A stretch of 64,000 bases of DNA from Bacillus nitratireducens (GCF_001884135.1 NZ_MAOC01000091.1:124001-188000); one strand, 5' to 3'. Counted from the stretch's first letter, positions 16,655-25,278 are shown. Numbers and translations: made by a program. The notes: generated by a model from the letters alone, not told the origin.

Positions 16655-17536
16655 CTATTTATTTGGCATCGAATCTATATACTTTTTAACTACTTCATAT
16701 ACATATTCTTGATTTGCCGCTGCTGTGTTTGGGTTGTATTTTCCGCCGTTTGTTTTATTGTTAGATAATACGCGAATCCCTAAAAATGGTACGTCATACG
16801 CTTTGGCGATTTGCGCTGCGGCAGCGCCTTCCATTTCTTCAACAGATGTACCGTATTTTGTATGGAACCATTTAATTCTATCAACTTCATTATTCCAAAC
16901 ATCTGCTGAACCAATCGTACCTTCCACTACTTTACCTTTTGTATATGTGTCTTTTACCGCATTCGCTGCTGCAAGTAAGCCCTTATCTCCCTCGTAGTAT
17001 CGGATTTTCTCAGCATTTGGATCTTCTCCTGCACTCCCTTCAGAAGCCATCAGGTCCATAGATATCCATTTTTCCGGTTCAATTCCTTGGTTCTCATTCA
17101 TATTTGTTGTTTTTAGTGAACCTATATTCGCGACTTGTTTTCCTAACACAATATCAAATACATTTAAATTAGGATCGTGTCCACCTGATGTTCCTTGGTT
17201 AATAATCGCCTTAGGCTTATATTTTTCAATAGCCACTGCTGTAGCGGCTGCTGTATTTTCCATTCCTTTACCTGTTTTCGCAACGATTACAGGATAATTG
17301 TCTACAGTTCCTTTATAAAATACAAAACTCCCAGATTTTTCTTCTTTCACATTTTTTAACCTTTTTGCAAATTTTTCAGCTTCTATTGGCATTGGGCCTT
17401 GAATTAAGATAGGGTTTTGATTGCTTTTCGCCTCAGCTACTTGTTTTGGACTAGCATTACATCCTGCAAGTATTGAGAATGATAATGCGATAGTAGTTGC
17501 TAGGGCACCATATTTTTTCAACAGATTTTTCTTCAT
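16655..17536 (-). CDS. Exported purine nucleosidase/MTAN-fold lipoprotein
   Basis: About 293 residues. Lipobox SILAGC at about residues 21-26, then a PNP/UDP phosphorylase-superfamily domain. PIIVAKTGKGMENTAAATAVAIEKYKPKAIINQGTSGG is the phosphate/ribose strand, and VEEMEGAAAAQIAKAYDVPFLGIRVLSN is the MTAN-like segment with the substrate-contacting M-E-G. It should cleave purine nucleosides or methylthioadenosine-type compounds on the outer membrane face. A guanine riboswitch and PurR boxes upstream place it in purine salvage. ATG 17536 follows GAGGAGAG; an upstream GTG-like extension is not needed. Confidence 0.87.
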   Translation of the reverse strand: MKKNLLKKYGALATTIALSFSILAGCNASPKQVAEAKSNQNPILIQGPMPIEAEKFAKRLKNVKEEKSGSFVFYKGTVDNYPVIVAKTGKGMENTAAATAVAIEKYKPKAIINQGTSGGHDPNLNVFDIVLGKQVANIGSLKTTNMNENQGIEPEKWISMDLMASEGSAGEDPNAEKIRYYEGDKGLLAAANAVKDTYTKGKVVEGTIGSADVWNNEVDRIKWFHTKYGTSVEEMEGAAAAQIAKAYDVPFLGIRVLSNNKTNGGKYNPNTAAANQEYVYEVVKKYIDSMPNK

Positions 17537-17591
17537 AAATAATCTCTCCTCTTTCTCTTGTTGTTTTCTATACTCGATGTTTTGGTCCAAA

Positions 17592-17636
17592 GAAAAAAGC
17601 TCTAGAAATTGTAGAAGAATCTCTACTTTCTAGAAC
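17592..17636 (-). terminator. Riboswitch-controlled terminator
   Basis: TTCTAGAAA-GTAG pairs with CTAC-TTTCTAGA on the minus strand, followed by GC and T6. It lies between the purine aptamer and the nucleosidase start, as in standard OFF-type purine switches. Confidence 0.85.
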
Positions 17637-17728
17637 TACGGTAGTCAAAGTTAATTAAGCAAAAGATGAGGCCATTGCTAAATTATAGATCGGTAGCGGC
17701 TCAATACAACTAACGACCGAATACTTTA

Positions 17729-17800
17729 ACCCGTAGTCCAGTTCTTTCATTGGGAACTAGGTAGAAACGCTCGGACCATATTACCGAGTATATACGAGTG
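17729..17800 (-). promoter_or_regulatory. Purine riboswitch, guanine type
   Basis: P1 pairs ACTCGTA with TACGGGT; P2 is CTCGG/CCGAG around TAATATGGT; J2/3 is GTTTCTA; P3 is AGTTC/GAACT with the usual CCAATGAAA loop. The J3/1 bases read ACTAC, with C at the specificity position (U in adenine switches), so guanine or hypoxanthine is the expected ligand. Confidence 0.93.
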
Positions 17801-17826
17801 ATGTTATTTAAAATTATTATATTGGT

Positions 17827-17900
17827 AATATAACAAACTATTAGTGTACACGCAATCTAAAAATGAACATTTTTAATAAAAATAATAAAAATGTTCGTTT
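17827..17900 (-). promoter_or_regulatory. Promoter with a PurR box pair
   Basis: TTGCGT (17850-17855), a 17-nt spacer and TATATT (17827-17832) on the minus strand. Upstream, ACGAACATTTTT and AAAAATGTTCATT face each other (17862-17898). This is the inverted CGAACA/TGTTCG PurBox arrangement bound by Bacillus PurR, one arm having A for G. Confidence 0.8.
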
Positions 17901-18003
17901 TTAAAACTTAAATCATTAGTATTTTCCATTTCAAAATGGAAAACGACGATAAAAAACTTATAACCCATATACTAAACTAGATCAACCTACAACAACCGAT
18001 CTT

Positions 18004-19029
18004 TTACAGACAATTACTCTCCTTTCCAACTTCCTCACCTTCGCCTAATATTGAGCTGAGAGTCTTACTGCCCGCATATTGCGAAATAAAATGCGTATCC
18101 ATCCAATTCACAATAATTTCTTCTAGCTTTGGATGAAGCGGCTTATCTGCACCTTCCGCATAAATCTTTTTAAATTCCAACGCTTTAAAATCACCTTCAA
18201 AACATTTTAAGGTATGATCCATATTTTTTATTACATATACTTCAGAATCACCTTGCACATAATCACCAATTCTCTTCGCTTTTTCTGGATTCGCCTGAAA
18301 GTCTTTATCACCAGCAATTGCTAATACTGGACATTTTACTTTCATTAAATCTTTATAAATGTCATGCTGAAAGTGCTCTCTAAACCATTTTGAATTCATT
18401 GGCTTAAAACCAATTTTAACAATATCTTTTTTGGAGTTTATCATTTTCTCTGTTGCTTTTTGCGCCTGCTTTTCTCCCCGTTTCTCAATATTGAGAAGAC
18501 GCATTAACTTTCCTTTTATTCCTTTTTGCTCTTTTAACTCTTTATAAATAATCTCTCTTTGTCTTTTAGTAGCTTCTTCTAATGATTCCGCAGCCCCTGT
18601 AAGAAGTATGAGCCCATTAACTGGTGTTCTTGCGTTTACTACTGTCGCTAACATACACCCTTCACTATGACCAGCTAAAATGATATTTTCCGGATCAACA
18701 AATGATTGTTCCTTTAAATACGTAATCGTAGCCTCTATGTCACTAACTAAATCCCACATTCCAGTCTTCTGAAATTCCCCTTCACTCTTTCCTACTCCGC
18801 GCTTATCAAAGCGGAGCGTCACTACTCCAAGTCTCGCCATTACATGTGCTAAATCTTTATATATATTCGATTCAAGCTTTAGCGGCACTATCATTCCATC
18901 ACGATCAATTTCTCCAGATCCAGCAATAATGACAACAGCTACATACTTCCCGTCAGCTTTCGTTTTAGTAATCGTACCGAGCAAAGTAAATTCACTATTT
19001 ATCGCTACTTCATATTCGTCAAAGGTCAT
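18004..19029 (-). CDS. Alpha/beta hydrolase
   Basis: 341 residues. Nucleophile elbow GHSEGC (about 120), oxyanion region GSGEIDRDGM, and FDKRGVGKSEGEF; the late histidine is in KNMDHTLKCFEG and the acid probably in GDKDFQANPEK. This matches the cytosolic serine hydrolases of the prolyl-oligopeptidase-like/acyl-esterase type found in Bacillus. The substrate is unknown. It lies 16 nt after the XRE-TPR regulator gene and is probably co-transcribed with it. Confidence 0.88.
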   Translation of the reverse strand: MTFDEYEVAINSEFTLLGTITKTKADGKYVAVVIIAGSGEIDRDGMIVPLKLESNIYKDLAHVMARLGVVTLRFDKRGVGKSEGEFQKTGMWDLVSDIEATITYLKEQSFVDPENIILAGHSEGCMLATVVNARTPVNGLILLTGAAESLEEATKRQREIIYKELKEQKGIKGKLMRLLNIEKRGEKQAQKATEKMINSKKDIVKIGFKPMNSKWFREHFQHDIYKDLMKVKCPVLAIAGDKDFQANPEKAKRIGDYVQGDSEVYVIKNMDHTLKCFEGDFKALEFKKIYAEGADKPLHPKLEEIIVNWMDTHFISQYAGSKTLSSILGEGEEVGKESNCL

Positions 19030-19045
19030 TATATTTATCCTCCCT

Positions 19046-20170
19046 CTATTCTTTTATATCCAATTTAAATTTCAAACTCGCTATTATATTTTTGTACTCT
19101 CTTACATCTTTCATCGATGCGAAAATCGGGTTCTCTGCAATACCTTGTAGCATACTCCGCTTTATAATCTCTTCATTTCTAACCGTTTTAGCGCCAAGCG
19201 GAAATTCTGCAAACCATCCATCAATTGCGTCAAAATATGAATCGCCGTGTAAATGCAGGCTATTTACTGTAAAACTAGCTGAACAAACTGCTACATACTT
19301 CCGTAGCATTTCTAATGCACGTTCAAAATTTTCTTGCATACAATATACTTGTGCAGCAGCATAGTATACTTTTAAAGTCATATTAGGATGTAGTTTTTCT
19401 ATTTCATACATGTCTATTAACATAAAAGCTCTATTTAAAATTACCTCTACCTTTTCAGCTCTTGAGGCATTTACTACTACATAATTCGGTATTGTTGCAA
19501 CGAGTTGTATTAAATGTTGGTACATACTAATTTGCATCATTTCATTCGCCTTTTCAGTATTTCCAAGCATTTGATACGCCTGCGCGATCAGATCTTCCTC
19601 TGGAACTTTAGGACGTATCGTTTCGCCAAGCAATTGCAACACTTCATTTGGTCTATTGAGTATAAGATAGCAAGTTGCTTTAAACGATACCGCCTCTTTC
19701 ACAAGAGAAACATCGTCACTTTCTTCCTGCACCCTGCTAAAGAGATACATCGCCTCTTCTAAAATTTTAGTTCTTTTATCCGTATCCACTGTTAACATAT
19801 GGTGGTTAATAAAAAGTAGTCCCATTTGAAGTAATAATGGAAAACAAGAATAATATTTTTTGATTATTTCCCTGCACTCCATCATTACTTCATCAAACGG
19901 TTCTTCACTAAAAGCTTCCGCTAGTCTATGATATAAATTTTTAATATCTTCCTGTTCCATTTGTGGTGTATAACTAATTAGTTCATCAATACTTATGTTA
20001 AAGTACGATGCTAACAGTGGTAAAAATGTAATATCCGGATAACTCTGCCCAGTCTCCCATTTGGAAACAGATGCCTTTGTAATACCGATATACGCCGCTA
20101 ACTCTTCCTGTGTAATTCCCTTTTCTTTTCTCTTATCCGCAATAATTTTATGAATATGAATCTCTCTCAC
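19046..20170 (-). CDS. XRE-type regulator with TPR-like C-terminus
   Basis: 374 residues. HTH at about 6-62 (ADKRKEKGITQEELAAYIGITKASVSKWETGQSYPD); the rest is helical with TPR-like repeats (YYAAAQVYCMQENFERALEML). The layout resembles RRNPP-like regulators that read small peptides, but no peptide gene is clearly paired with it. Start GTG 20170 after GAGGTGATACA. The hydrolase downstream is the likely co-transcribed partner. Confidence 0.85.
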   Translation of the reverse strand: MREIHIHKIIADKRKEKGITQEELAAYIGITKASVSKWETGQSYPDITFLPLLASYFNISIDELISYTPQMEQEDIKNLYHRLAEAFSEEPFDEVMMECREIIKKYYSCFPLLLQMGLLFINHHMLTVDTDKRTKILEEAMYLFSRVQEESDDVSLVKEAVSFKATCYLILNRPNEVLQLLGETIRPKVPEEDLIAQAYQMLGNTEKANEMMQISMYQHLIQLVATIPNYVVVNASRAEKVEVILNRAFMLIDMYEIEKLHPNMTLKVYYAAAQVYCMQENFERALEMLRKYVAVCSASFTVNSLHLHGDSYFDAIDGWFAEFPLGAKTVRNEEIIKRSMLQGIAENPIFASMKDVREYKNIIASLKFKLDIKE

Positions 20171-20265
20171 TGTATCACCTCATACTTTTATTATATGTAC
20201 TATATTCTATACAAAATATGGATTTAAAGTCGACTTTCGTTAACAAAATCAACTGTTAGGAAACA

Positions 20266-20438
20266 TCTCTCTAAAATTAAAGGCAGGAACATATTTGAAA
20301 TGTTCCTGCCTTTTTATTGTGGGGTACCGATACATAGCCATCTAGCTAAGATTTTGAAGTGCTGCAAAATCAAAAAATTCATCTCACCACCGTTTTCTAT
20401 GCGAATCCAGTGACCAGCTTATTTGCATTGTTTTCGAT
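20266..20438. repeat. Direct repeat, copy 1 (with tiny ORF and terminator)
   Basis: About 173 bp, closely matching 20942-21112. It carries a 12-bp hairpin (GGCAGGAACAT / ATGTTCCTGCC) with A/T runs. On the minus strand a ribosome-binding-like GGTGGTGAG precedes an ATG opening a 22-codon frame (MNFLILQHFKILARWLC...) that ends just before the hairpin. It may be the end of a lost transposase or a tiny peptide gene; I do not recognise it. Confidence 0.6.
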
Positions 20439-20455
20439 ATAGGAAATTATCAAAG

Positions 20456-20749
20456 CTATTCAATTAAACCAACTATATCAAGAAAAGTTATAGTAGTTAT
20501 TATTGCGATAAGTGCTATAAGAAATTTAAATCTAAATTTAATCTTAATACCTAGCTTCTCTGGAATAAAATATATTCCCAAACCCATACTAATACGTCCT
20601 ATTAATAAATATAATTGAAATAAAAATTCGTTATTTATTTTTTCCTTAATATATACTTTACTGTAATCAAACAATAGGAAATATATTAAAACAATAATTA
20701 AGTAAAGAATAAATAATTTCAAATAGTTTCTCATTTTAGTTTTTTTCAA
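20456..20749 (-). CDS. Small membrane protein of unknown function
   Basis: 97 residues with three hydrophobic segments (LKLFILYLIIVLIYFLLF, LYLLIGRISMGLGIYFI, KFLIALIAIITTITFLDIV). TTG start after AAAAGGAG. It lies between the two copies of the 173-bp direct repeat, so it may be accessory. Very AT-rich. Confidence 0.6.
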   Translation of the reverse strand: MKKTKMRNYLKLFILYLIIVLIYFLLFDYSKVYIKEKINNEFLFQLYLLIGRISMGLGIYFIPEKLGIKIKFRFKFLIALIAIITTITFLDIVGLIE

Positions 20750-20941
20750 AATACTTTATACTCCTTTTAGATGCTCAATCAATTTATAAATTTTAAGCTA
20801 TTATTTCTCCCCTTATCGATGCCCAAAATTGTTTAAACATGTGATGCCCCTTATTATCAAGCCGTTCTCTATTATAATAGATTCGTGTAAGTAGTAAAGA
20901 GCTCCTCTTGTATATTCTATACAAATCTAATTGACATAACT

Positions 20942-21112
20942 TCTCTCTAAAATTAAAGGCAGGAACATATTTGAAATGTTCCTGCCTCTTTATTGTGGTA
21001 CCGATACATAGCCATCTAGCTAAGATTTTGAAGTGCTTCAAAATCAAAACTTGTATCTCACCACAGTTTTCTATGTGAATCCAATGAACAGTTTATTTGC
21101 ATAATTTTCGTT
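20942..21112. repeat. Direct repeat, copy 2 (decayed)
   Basis: Same orientation as copy 1, about 90% identical by eye. The minus-strand ATG is changed to ATA and a 2-base loss near the GGTACC shifts the frame, so the tiny ORF is broken here. The GGCAGGAACAT hairpin is kept. Confidence 0.65.
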
Positions 21113-21199
21113 ATCAGAAGTAACTTTAAGTTATTTTTAAAGTAAGTATACCTAGTACAAATTTCTAAGTTGTGCCCGTTTGTTGAAATTTAATTTTCA

Positions 21200-21709
21200 T
21201 TATACTTTTTGTACTGAGTCCAGCGCTTTTTTTAATTCGTCTGGTTTTTGAGTGCCGATTACCACTGTGTTATATTTCAACTTTAACTCTATACCTTTAT
21301 TTCCATTCATGTTATAGGCTTTTTCATTCTTAAGGTTAAAACGAATTCCCCATCCCCCAAATCGTTTTAGTGGACTGTAAGTAATGCATTCATAATGATG
21401 TATATTTTTGAAAAGGTACTGTTTATATTGAAAATGAAAAGGAACAAAACGAACATAAAGACCGTTTTCACGAACCTCAATGATCAGTTTCAATACACCA
21501 AGCATTAATATAGGGAAGACAATCCCGAAAAACAACCACAAAACAATTAATACACCATTAGATGCTGGTTTATCGCCAAACGGGGTATCAAGAATAATTT
21601 GTTGAATGAATCCATACCACATCAGCATGGCGATCCCTAATATGAGTATCCATGCCCAAATTGGGGATCGCTGCACCTCACGAAAGATAACTTGTTCTTG
21701 TTGCTTCAT
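21200..21709 (-). CDS. Two-helix membrane protein, DUF6141-like
   Basis: 169 residues: two N-terminal membrane helices (WAWILILGIAMLMWYGF, GVLIVLWLFFGIVFPILMLGVL), then a cytoplasmic PH-like beta domain (LYVRFVPFHFQYKQYLFKNIHHYEC, GIRFNLKNEKAYNMNGNKGIELKL). TTAGGAGGTGAC precedes the ATG. It follows the 60-residue membrane gene with 25 nt between them, so the pair is an operon. Function unknown. Confidence 0.75.
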   Translation of the reverse strand: MKQQEQVIFREVQRSPIWAWILILGIAMLMWYGFIQQIILDTPFGDKPASNGVLIVLWLFFGIVFPILMLGVLKLIIEVRENGLYVRFVPFHFQYKQYLFKNIHHYECITYSPLKRFGGWGIRFNLKNEKAYNMNGNKGIELKLKYNTVVIGTQKPDELKKALDSVQKV

Positions 21710-21734
21710 TTATGATTGTCACCTCCTAAGTGAT

Positions 21735-21917
21735 TTATTTTTTCTCACTCATTTTAAACCGTTTTGCACTTCCGAAAAAAGCACTTCCAATTATGAATAT
21801 AACGGAAGAAAGGTACATTGTTATCCCTGAGTATTTATTATCAAACATTGTAATATTAAGCAAATTAATGAACATCATCAATATAAGTGATATGTACAAT
21901 CCATTAATATATTTCAC
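21735..21917 (-). CDS. Small two-helix membrane protein
   Basis: 60 residues: MKYINGLYISLILMMFINLL and GITMYLSSVIFIIGSAFFG flank a short loop, with a basic tail. Start GTG 21917 is set by AAGGAGGGGG 7 nt upstream. First gene of a two-gene operon with the DUF6141-like protein. Confidence 0.7.
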   Translation of the reverse strand: MKYINGLYISLILMMFINLLNITMFDNKYSGITMYLSSVIFIIGSAFFGSAKRFKMSEKK

Positions 21918-22212
21918 TTATGCCCCCTCCTTACTTTACTTTTTTTCGGAAACCCCTATGTGATAAATAGTGGTTCTAACAGTATTATTCAGAATGTTAT
22001 TTTCCCTATTTAACATTTTAGAGAGTTGATATGTTGTTTGTTTTCGGTTGAATATTGTATACATACTTGATTAACATTACGTCTCATTATTGGAAGTTGA
22101 TTAATATTAGCTTATTTGTCTTATAAGTTAAATTGAGAACAATTAGATTCCAAAATATTTCAGTTCTTTTTGTATGTTGTTCAAAGCAAATCCCTCTCGT
22201 TCTCGAAAGGGG

Positions 22213-22392
22213 TTATTTGATTCGTTCGAAGATAATCTCAAAATATTGCGCGTATCCTGCGATTGATGGTGCAAAGATTTGAACAAATTTCCAACCGTCT
22301 TCAGCATGTTCGGCGATAATACGCTTATAATCTTCTTTAGGTTCCCCTTTCCAGTTATTAACTTCGACTTTCACGAATTTGTAATCGTACAT
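22213..22392 (-). CDS. DUF4177 family protein
   Basis: 59 residues: [39 protein letters not shown], then FEIIFER. The YEYKxV start and the N-x-x-A-x-x-GW-x-L/F pattern mark DUF4177, small cytosolic beta-alpha-beta proteins of unknown role. ATG 22392 after GGGGGAAAGG; the upstream extension is not used. Confidence 0.8.
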   Translation of the reverse strand: MYDYKFVKVEVNNWKGEPKEDYKRIIAEHAEDGWKFVQIFAPSIAGYAQYFEIIFERIK

Positions 22393-22633
22393 ATCCTTTC
22401 CCCCTTTTCCTAATTGTACCATTTCGAAGAATCGATTTGTTATGATTTTTGGATGTATATGGTATTCGCATTCAGTTAATATAACGTAACATTATCGGTA
22501 GCAAGGAAAAAGGAGAACCCTGCTCTCACAAGGGAATCTACTTTTTTAGTTCTATGAATCTATACATTTTTTTATACATTCCTATTCTGGCACGGTTTCA
22601 GGGTTCTTGTTTGTTACTGGATTAGCCAGAAAA

Positions 22634-22825
22634 CTATATAAAATCTTGCATACTCTTAGCGTGGGGGGTTTCCAAAATACTGGCATCTCCCAATATGTGC
22701 TTTCTTATGGGGATTTCTTGACCCCTCATTAAAACACTCTCCCGTCCTTTGTCTATCTTTAAGAGTAGCTTTGCTTGTTTATTTAAAGTCCTTGCAACGA
22801 GGCATTGTACTCCTCCTAAAGCCAA
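22634..22825 (-). CDS. Doubtful small ORF, possibly a gene remnant
   Basis: A 63-codon TTG frame (LVARTLNKQAKLLLKIDKG...). The excellent TTTAGGAGGAG inside it instead serves an ATG at 22796 that gives only an 8-codon peptide (MPRCKDFK). A second ATG at 22729 after GGGAG yields a 31-residue tail (MRGQEIPIRKHILGD...). It looks like a decayed gene or two short peptides. The rest of 22393-22999 holds no gene I can support. Confidence 0.3.
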   Translation of the reverse strand: MALGGVQCLVARTLNKQAKLLLKIDKGRESVLMRGQEIPIRKHILGDASILETPHAKSMQDFI

Positions 22826-22999
22826 ACAAATGATTAAAATTACACATCCATATTATACTGATTAAACTAAAAATTTAATTTCTTTTTATTTCATTCATTA
22901 TGTAAATAAAAAAGGATAATCCGTCCTCATAATGGACTAACTATCCTATAAATTATTATTTAAATTCAATAAAACTAGAACTTCTTTCCCTATGTATCA

Positions 23000-23476
23000 T
23001 TATTTCGTTATTTCACCAAACTGCGCTCTCGTCACTTTTTCCAAGTCATCCACTTTCAGCTCAATTTGCACGCCAATTTTCCCGCCACTTACAATGATCG
23101 TTTCAAGCGATTGAGCACTCGCATCAATACATGTAGAAAATAACTTCTTCATTCCTACTGGTGAACAACCGCCGCGAATATATCCTGACACTTTCGTAAT
23201 ATCTTTTACTGGAATCATTTCAATTTTCTTTTCACTTACTGCTTTTGCGGCAGCTTTTAAATTTAGTTCCTCATCTACTGGAATGATAAAAACGTGATAA
23301 TTTTTACTATTCCCTTGAGCGATTAACGTTTTATATACCTCTCTCACTTCTCGTCCAATTTTCCCTGCCACTGATACGCCATCAATTTTTCCATCGTCCG
23401 GATCATATGACATCATCGAATATTCAATTTTTTCTTTATCTAATATTCGCATCGCATTTGTTTTATCTTTTTTCAT
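23000..23476 (-). CDS. ybaK: YbaK/EbsC family aminoacyl-tRNA deacylase
   Basis: 158 residues, the usual YbaK length. VYKTLIAQGNSKNYHVFIIPVDEELNLKAAAKAVSEKKIEMI and GYIRGGCSPVGMKK match YbaK, where the K and the G-x-x-P/S-x-G loop form the editing site. YbaK removes cysteine mischarged on tRNA-Pro. ATG after AAGGAGACC. It points away from hisS, and the two share the intergenic space. Confidence 0.92.
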   Translation of the reverse strand: MKKDKTNAMRILDKEKIEYSMMSYDPDDGKIDGVSVAGKIGREVREVYKTLIAQGNSKNYHVFIIPVDEELNLKAAAKAVSEKKIEMIPVKDITKVSGYIRGGCSPVGMKKLFSTCIDASAQSLETIIVSGGKIGVQIELKVDDLEKVTRAQFGEITK

Positions 23477-23576
23477 AGCGGTCTCCTTAAAAGGTTATTT
23501 CATATTATTAAGTTTTATTATACACCCTTTTCCATTCCTCCTACATAACTTCACTTATATTTCAAAACTAAAAATA

Positions 23577-23605
23577 TTGATAATTCAAAAATCATCTGAT
23601 ATAAT
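23577..23605 (+). promoter_or_regulatory. Sigma-A promoter of the hisS leader
   Basis: TTGATA (23577-23582), a 17-nt spacer and a perfect TATAAT (23600-23605). Transcription should start near 23612, giving a leader of about 205 nt. Confidence 0.88.
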
Positions 23606-23637
23606 TTGGAAAAACTTATGTTAAGGAGAGATTTGTA

Positions 23638-23682
23638 ATGCGAAATTTTAATACTTCTTTCCAACTTCATCATCATACGTAA
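23638..23682 (+). CDS. Histidine-rich leader peptide of hisS
   Basis: AAGGAGAG (23623-23630) stands 7-9 nt before ATG 23638, opening a 14-codon frame, MRNFNTSFQLHHHT, then TAA. Three consecutive His codons (CAT CAT CAT, 23668-23676) near the end are the mark of a ribosome-mediated attenuator, as in enteric hisL. The product itself is not expected to have a function; its translation reads His-tRNA supply for the synthetase gene 135 nt downstream. Confidence 0.8.
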   Translation: MRNFNTSFQLHHHT

Positions 23683-23688
23683 CGCCGT

Positions 23689-23793
23689 GTATCCGAAGAA
23701 AAATTTTTCTTCGTGGGTACAGGGCTTTTCCTGTTGACCCACGAAGCGTTCATAAAGCTATGTGGGTATTTTTATACCTGCATAGCTTTTTTT
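23689..23793 (+). promoter_or_regulatory. hisS transcription attenuator with competing hairpins
   Basis: Four arms compete. Arms 1:2 are GTATCCGAAGAA (23689-23700) with TTCTTC-GGGTAC (23707-23720). Arms 2:3 are CTTCGTGGGTACAGG (23709-23723) with CCTGT-ACCCACGAAG (23730-23746). Arms 3:4 are ACCCAC (23737-23742) with GTGGGT (23762-23767). The terminator is AAGCTATG-GGTAT with ATACC-CATAGCTT (23755-23788) and T7. A ribosome stalled on the His codons would leave arm 1 free, favouring 1:2, then 3:4 and read-through. A ribosome at the stop codon would cover arm 1 and favour termination. Confidence 0.82.
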
Positions 23794-23816
23794 AATTTAA
23801 AAAAGGAGAGATTACA

Positions 23817-25109
23817 ATGGAAATGAAAAATGTAAAAGGAACGAAAGACTATTTACCAGAGGAACAAGTATTACGAAATAAAATTAAAAGAGCTTGTGAA
23901 GATACGTTTGAACGTTATGGCTGTAAACCGTTAGAGACACCAACGTTAAATATGTATGAGCTTATGTCTTACAAGTATGGTGGTGGCGATGAAATTTTAA
24001 AAGAAATATATACACTTAAGGATCAAGGAAAACGCGATCTTGCCTTACGTTACGATTTAACAATTCCATTCGCAAAAGTCGTGGCAATGAATCCGAACAT
24101 CCGCCTTCCTTTTAAACGTTATGAAATTGGGAAAGTATTTCGAGATGGGCCAATTAAACAAGGAAGATTCCGTGAGTTCATTCAATGTGACGTTGATATA
24201 GTCGGTGTAGAATCAGTCATGGCGGAAGCTGAACTCATGAGCATGGCGTTTGAGCTGTTCCGAACGTTAAACTTAGACGTAACGATCCAATATAATAACC
24301 GAAAATTGTTAAACGGTATTCTCGAGTCAATTAACATCCCTACTGAACTAACGAGTGACGTAATCTTATCATTGGATAAAATCGAAAAGATTGGAATTGA
24401 TGGTGTACGAAAAGATATATTGGAGCGCGGGATTACTGTAGAAATGGCCGATACAATATGTACTACCGTTTTATCTTGTCTAAAGCTTACAATTGCCGAC
24501 TTTAAAGAAACCTTCAATAATCCACTTGTCACCGATGGAGTAGAGGAACTGCAACAACTACAGCAATATTTAAGCGCCCTCGGAATAAATGAAAATACGA
24601 TATTCAATCCGTTTTTAGCAAGAGGACTCACGATGTATACAGGTACCGTGTATGAAATCTTTCTAACAGACGCTAGCATTACATCTAGCATCGGTAGCGG
24701 TGGTCGATACGATAATATTATCGGAGCATTCCGTGGTGATAATATGAACTATCCGACTGTAGGGATTTCATTCGGATTAGACGTTATTTATACAGCACTA
24801 TCACAGAAAGAAACCATATCATTTACAGCGGATGTATTTATCATCCCACTCGGGACAGAATTACAATGCTTACAAATTGCCCAGCAATTACGTTCTACTA
24901 CTTCCTTAAAAATCGAACTTGAACTAGCCGGGCGTAAATTGAAACGTGCCCTTAATTATGCCAATAAAGAAAATATCCCGTATGTACTAATAATAGGTGA
25001 AGAGGAACTATCTACAGAAACAGTTGTATTGCGTAATATGAAGGAAGGTACTGAAGTGAAGATTTCCCTCTCTTCCTTGGAAAATAACACATTTAATAAA
25101 TATATATAA
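23817..25109 (+). CDS. hisS: Histidyl-tRNA synthetase (likely second copy)
   Basis: 430 residues, class II synthetase. Motif 2 is RYEIGKVFRDGPIKQGRFREF, the histidine motif reads LARGLTMYTGTVYEIF (canonical RGLDYYTG is altered), motif 3 has GSGGRYDNIIGAFRG, and a C-terminal anticodon domain follows (VFIIPLGTELQCLQIA...). It attaches His to tRNA-His in the cytosol. The variant histidine motif and the isolated position, not next to aspS, suggest the paralogous hisS2 of this group; that is inference. ATG after AAAAAGGAGAG. Controlled by the His attenuator upstream. Confidence 0.92.
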   Translation: MEMKNVKGTKDYLPEEQVLRNKIKRACEDTFERYGCKPLETPTLNMYELMSYKYGGGDEILKEIYTLKDQGKRDLALRYDLTIPFAKVVAMNPNIRLPFKRYEIGKVFRDGPIKQGRFREFIQCDVDIVGVESVMAEAELMSMAFELFRTLNLDVTIQYNNRKLLNGILESINIPTELTSDVILSLDKIEKIGIDGVRKDILERGITVEMADTICTTVLSCLKLTIADFKETFNNPLVTDGVEELQQLQQYLSALGINENTIFNPFLARGLTMYTGTVYEIFLTDASITSSIGSGGRYDNIIGAFRGDNMNYPTVGISFGLDVIYTALSQKETISFTADVFIIPLGTELQCLQIAQQLRSTTSLKIELELAGRKLKRALNYANKENIPYVLIIGEEELSTETVVLRNMKEGTEVKISLSSLENNTFNKYI

Positions 25110-25113
25110 TAAG

Positions 25114-25138
25114 CACCACCCTCATTTGGGTGGTTTTT
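25114..25138 (+). terminator. hisS terminator
   Basis: ACCACCC pairs with GGGTGGT, followed by a T-run, directly after the stop. Confidence 0.85.
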
Positions 25139-25278
25139 CTAGTGCACAAATAAAGAACTATTTAGTTTACATAATATTATTATAGAATTCTATAAATGTG
25201 AATCACAAAAAACATATCCATTCACCACTATATTTGGTAACATATTCATACGTACATATTATTTAGGAGGAATTAACT

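Noticed and set aside
20266-21112. Intact insertion sequence
   Set aside because: No transposase reading frame, terminal inverted repeats or target duplications could be found.
23611-23793. T-box leader for hisS
   Set aside because: No GGTGGTACC core; the structure fits a leader-peptide attenuator instead.
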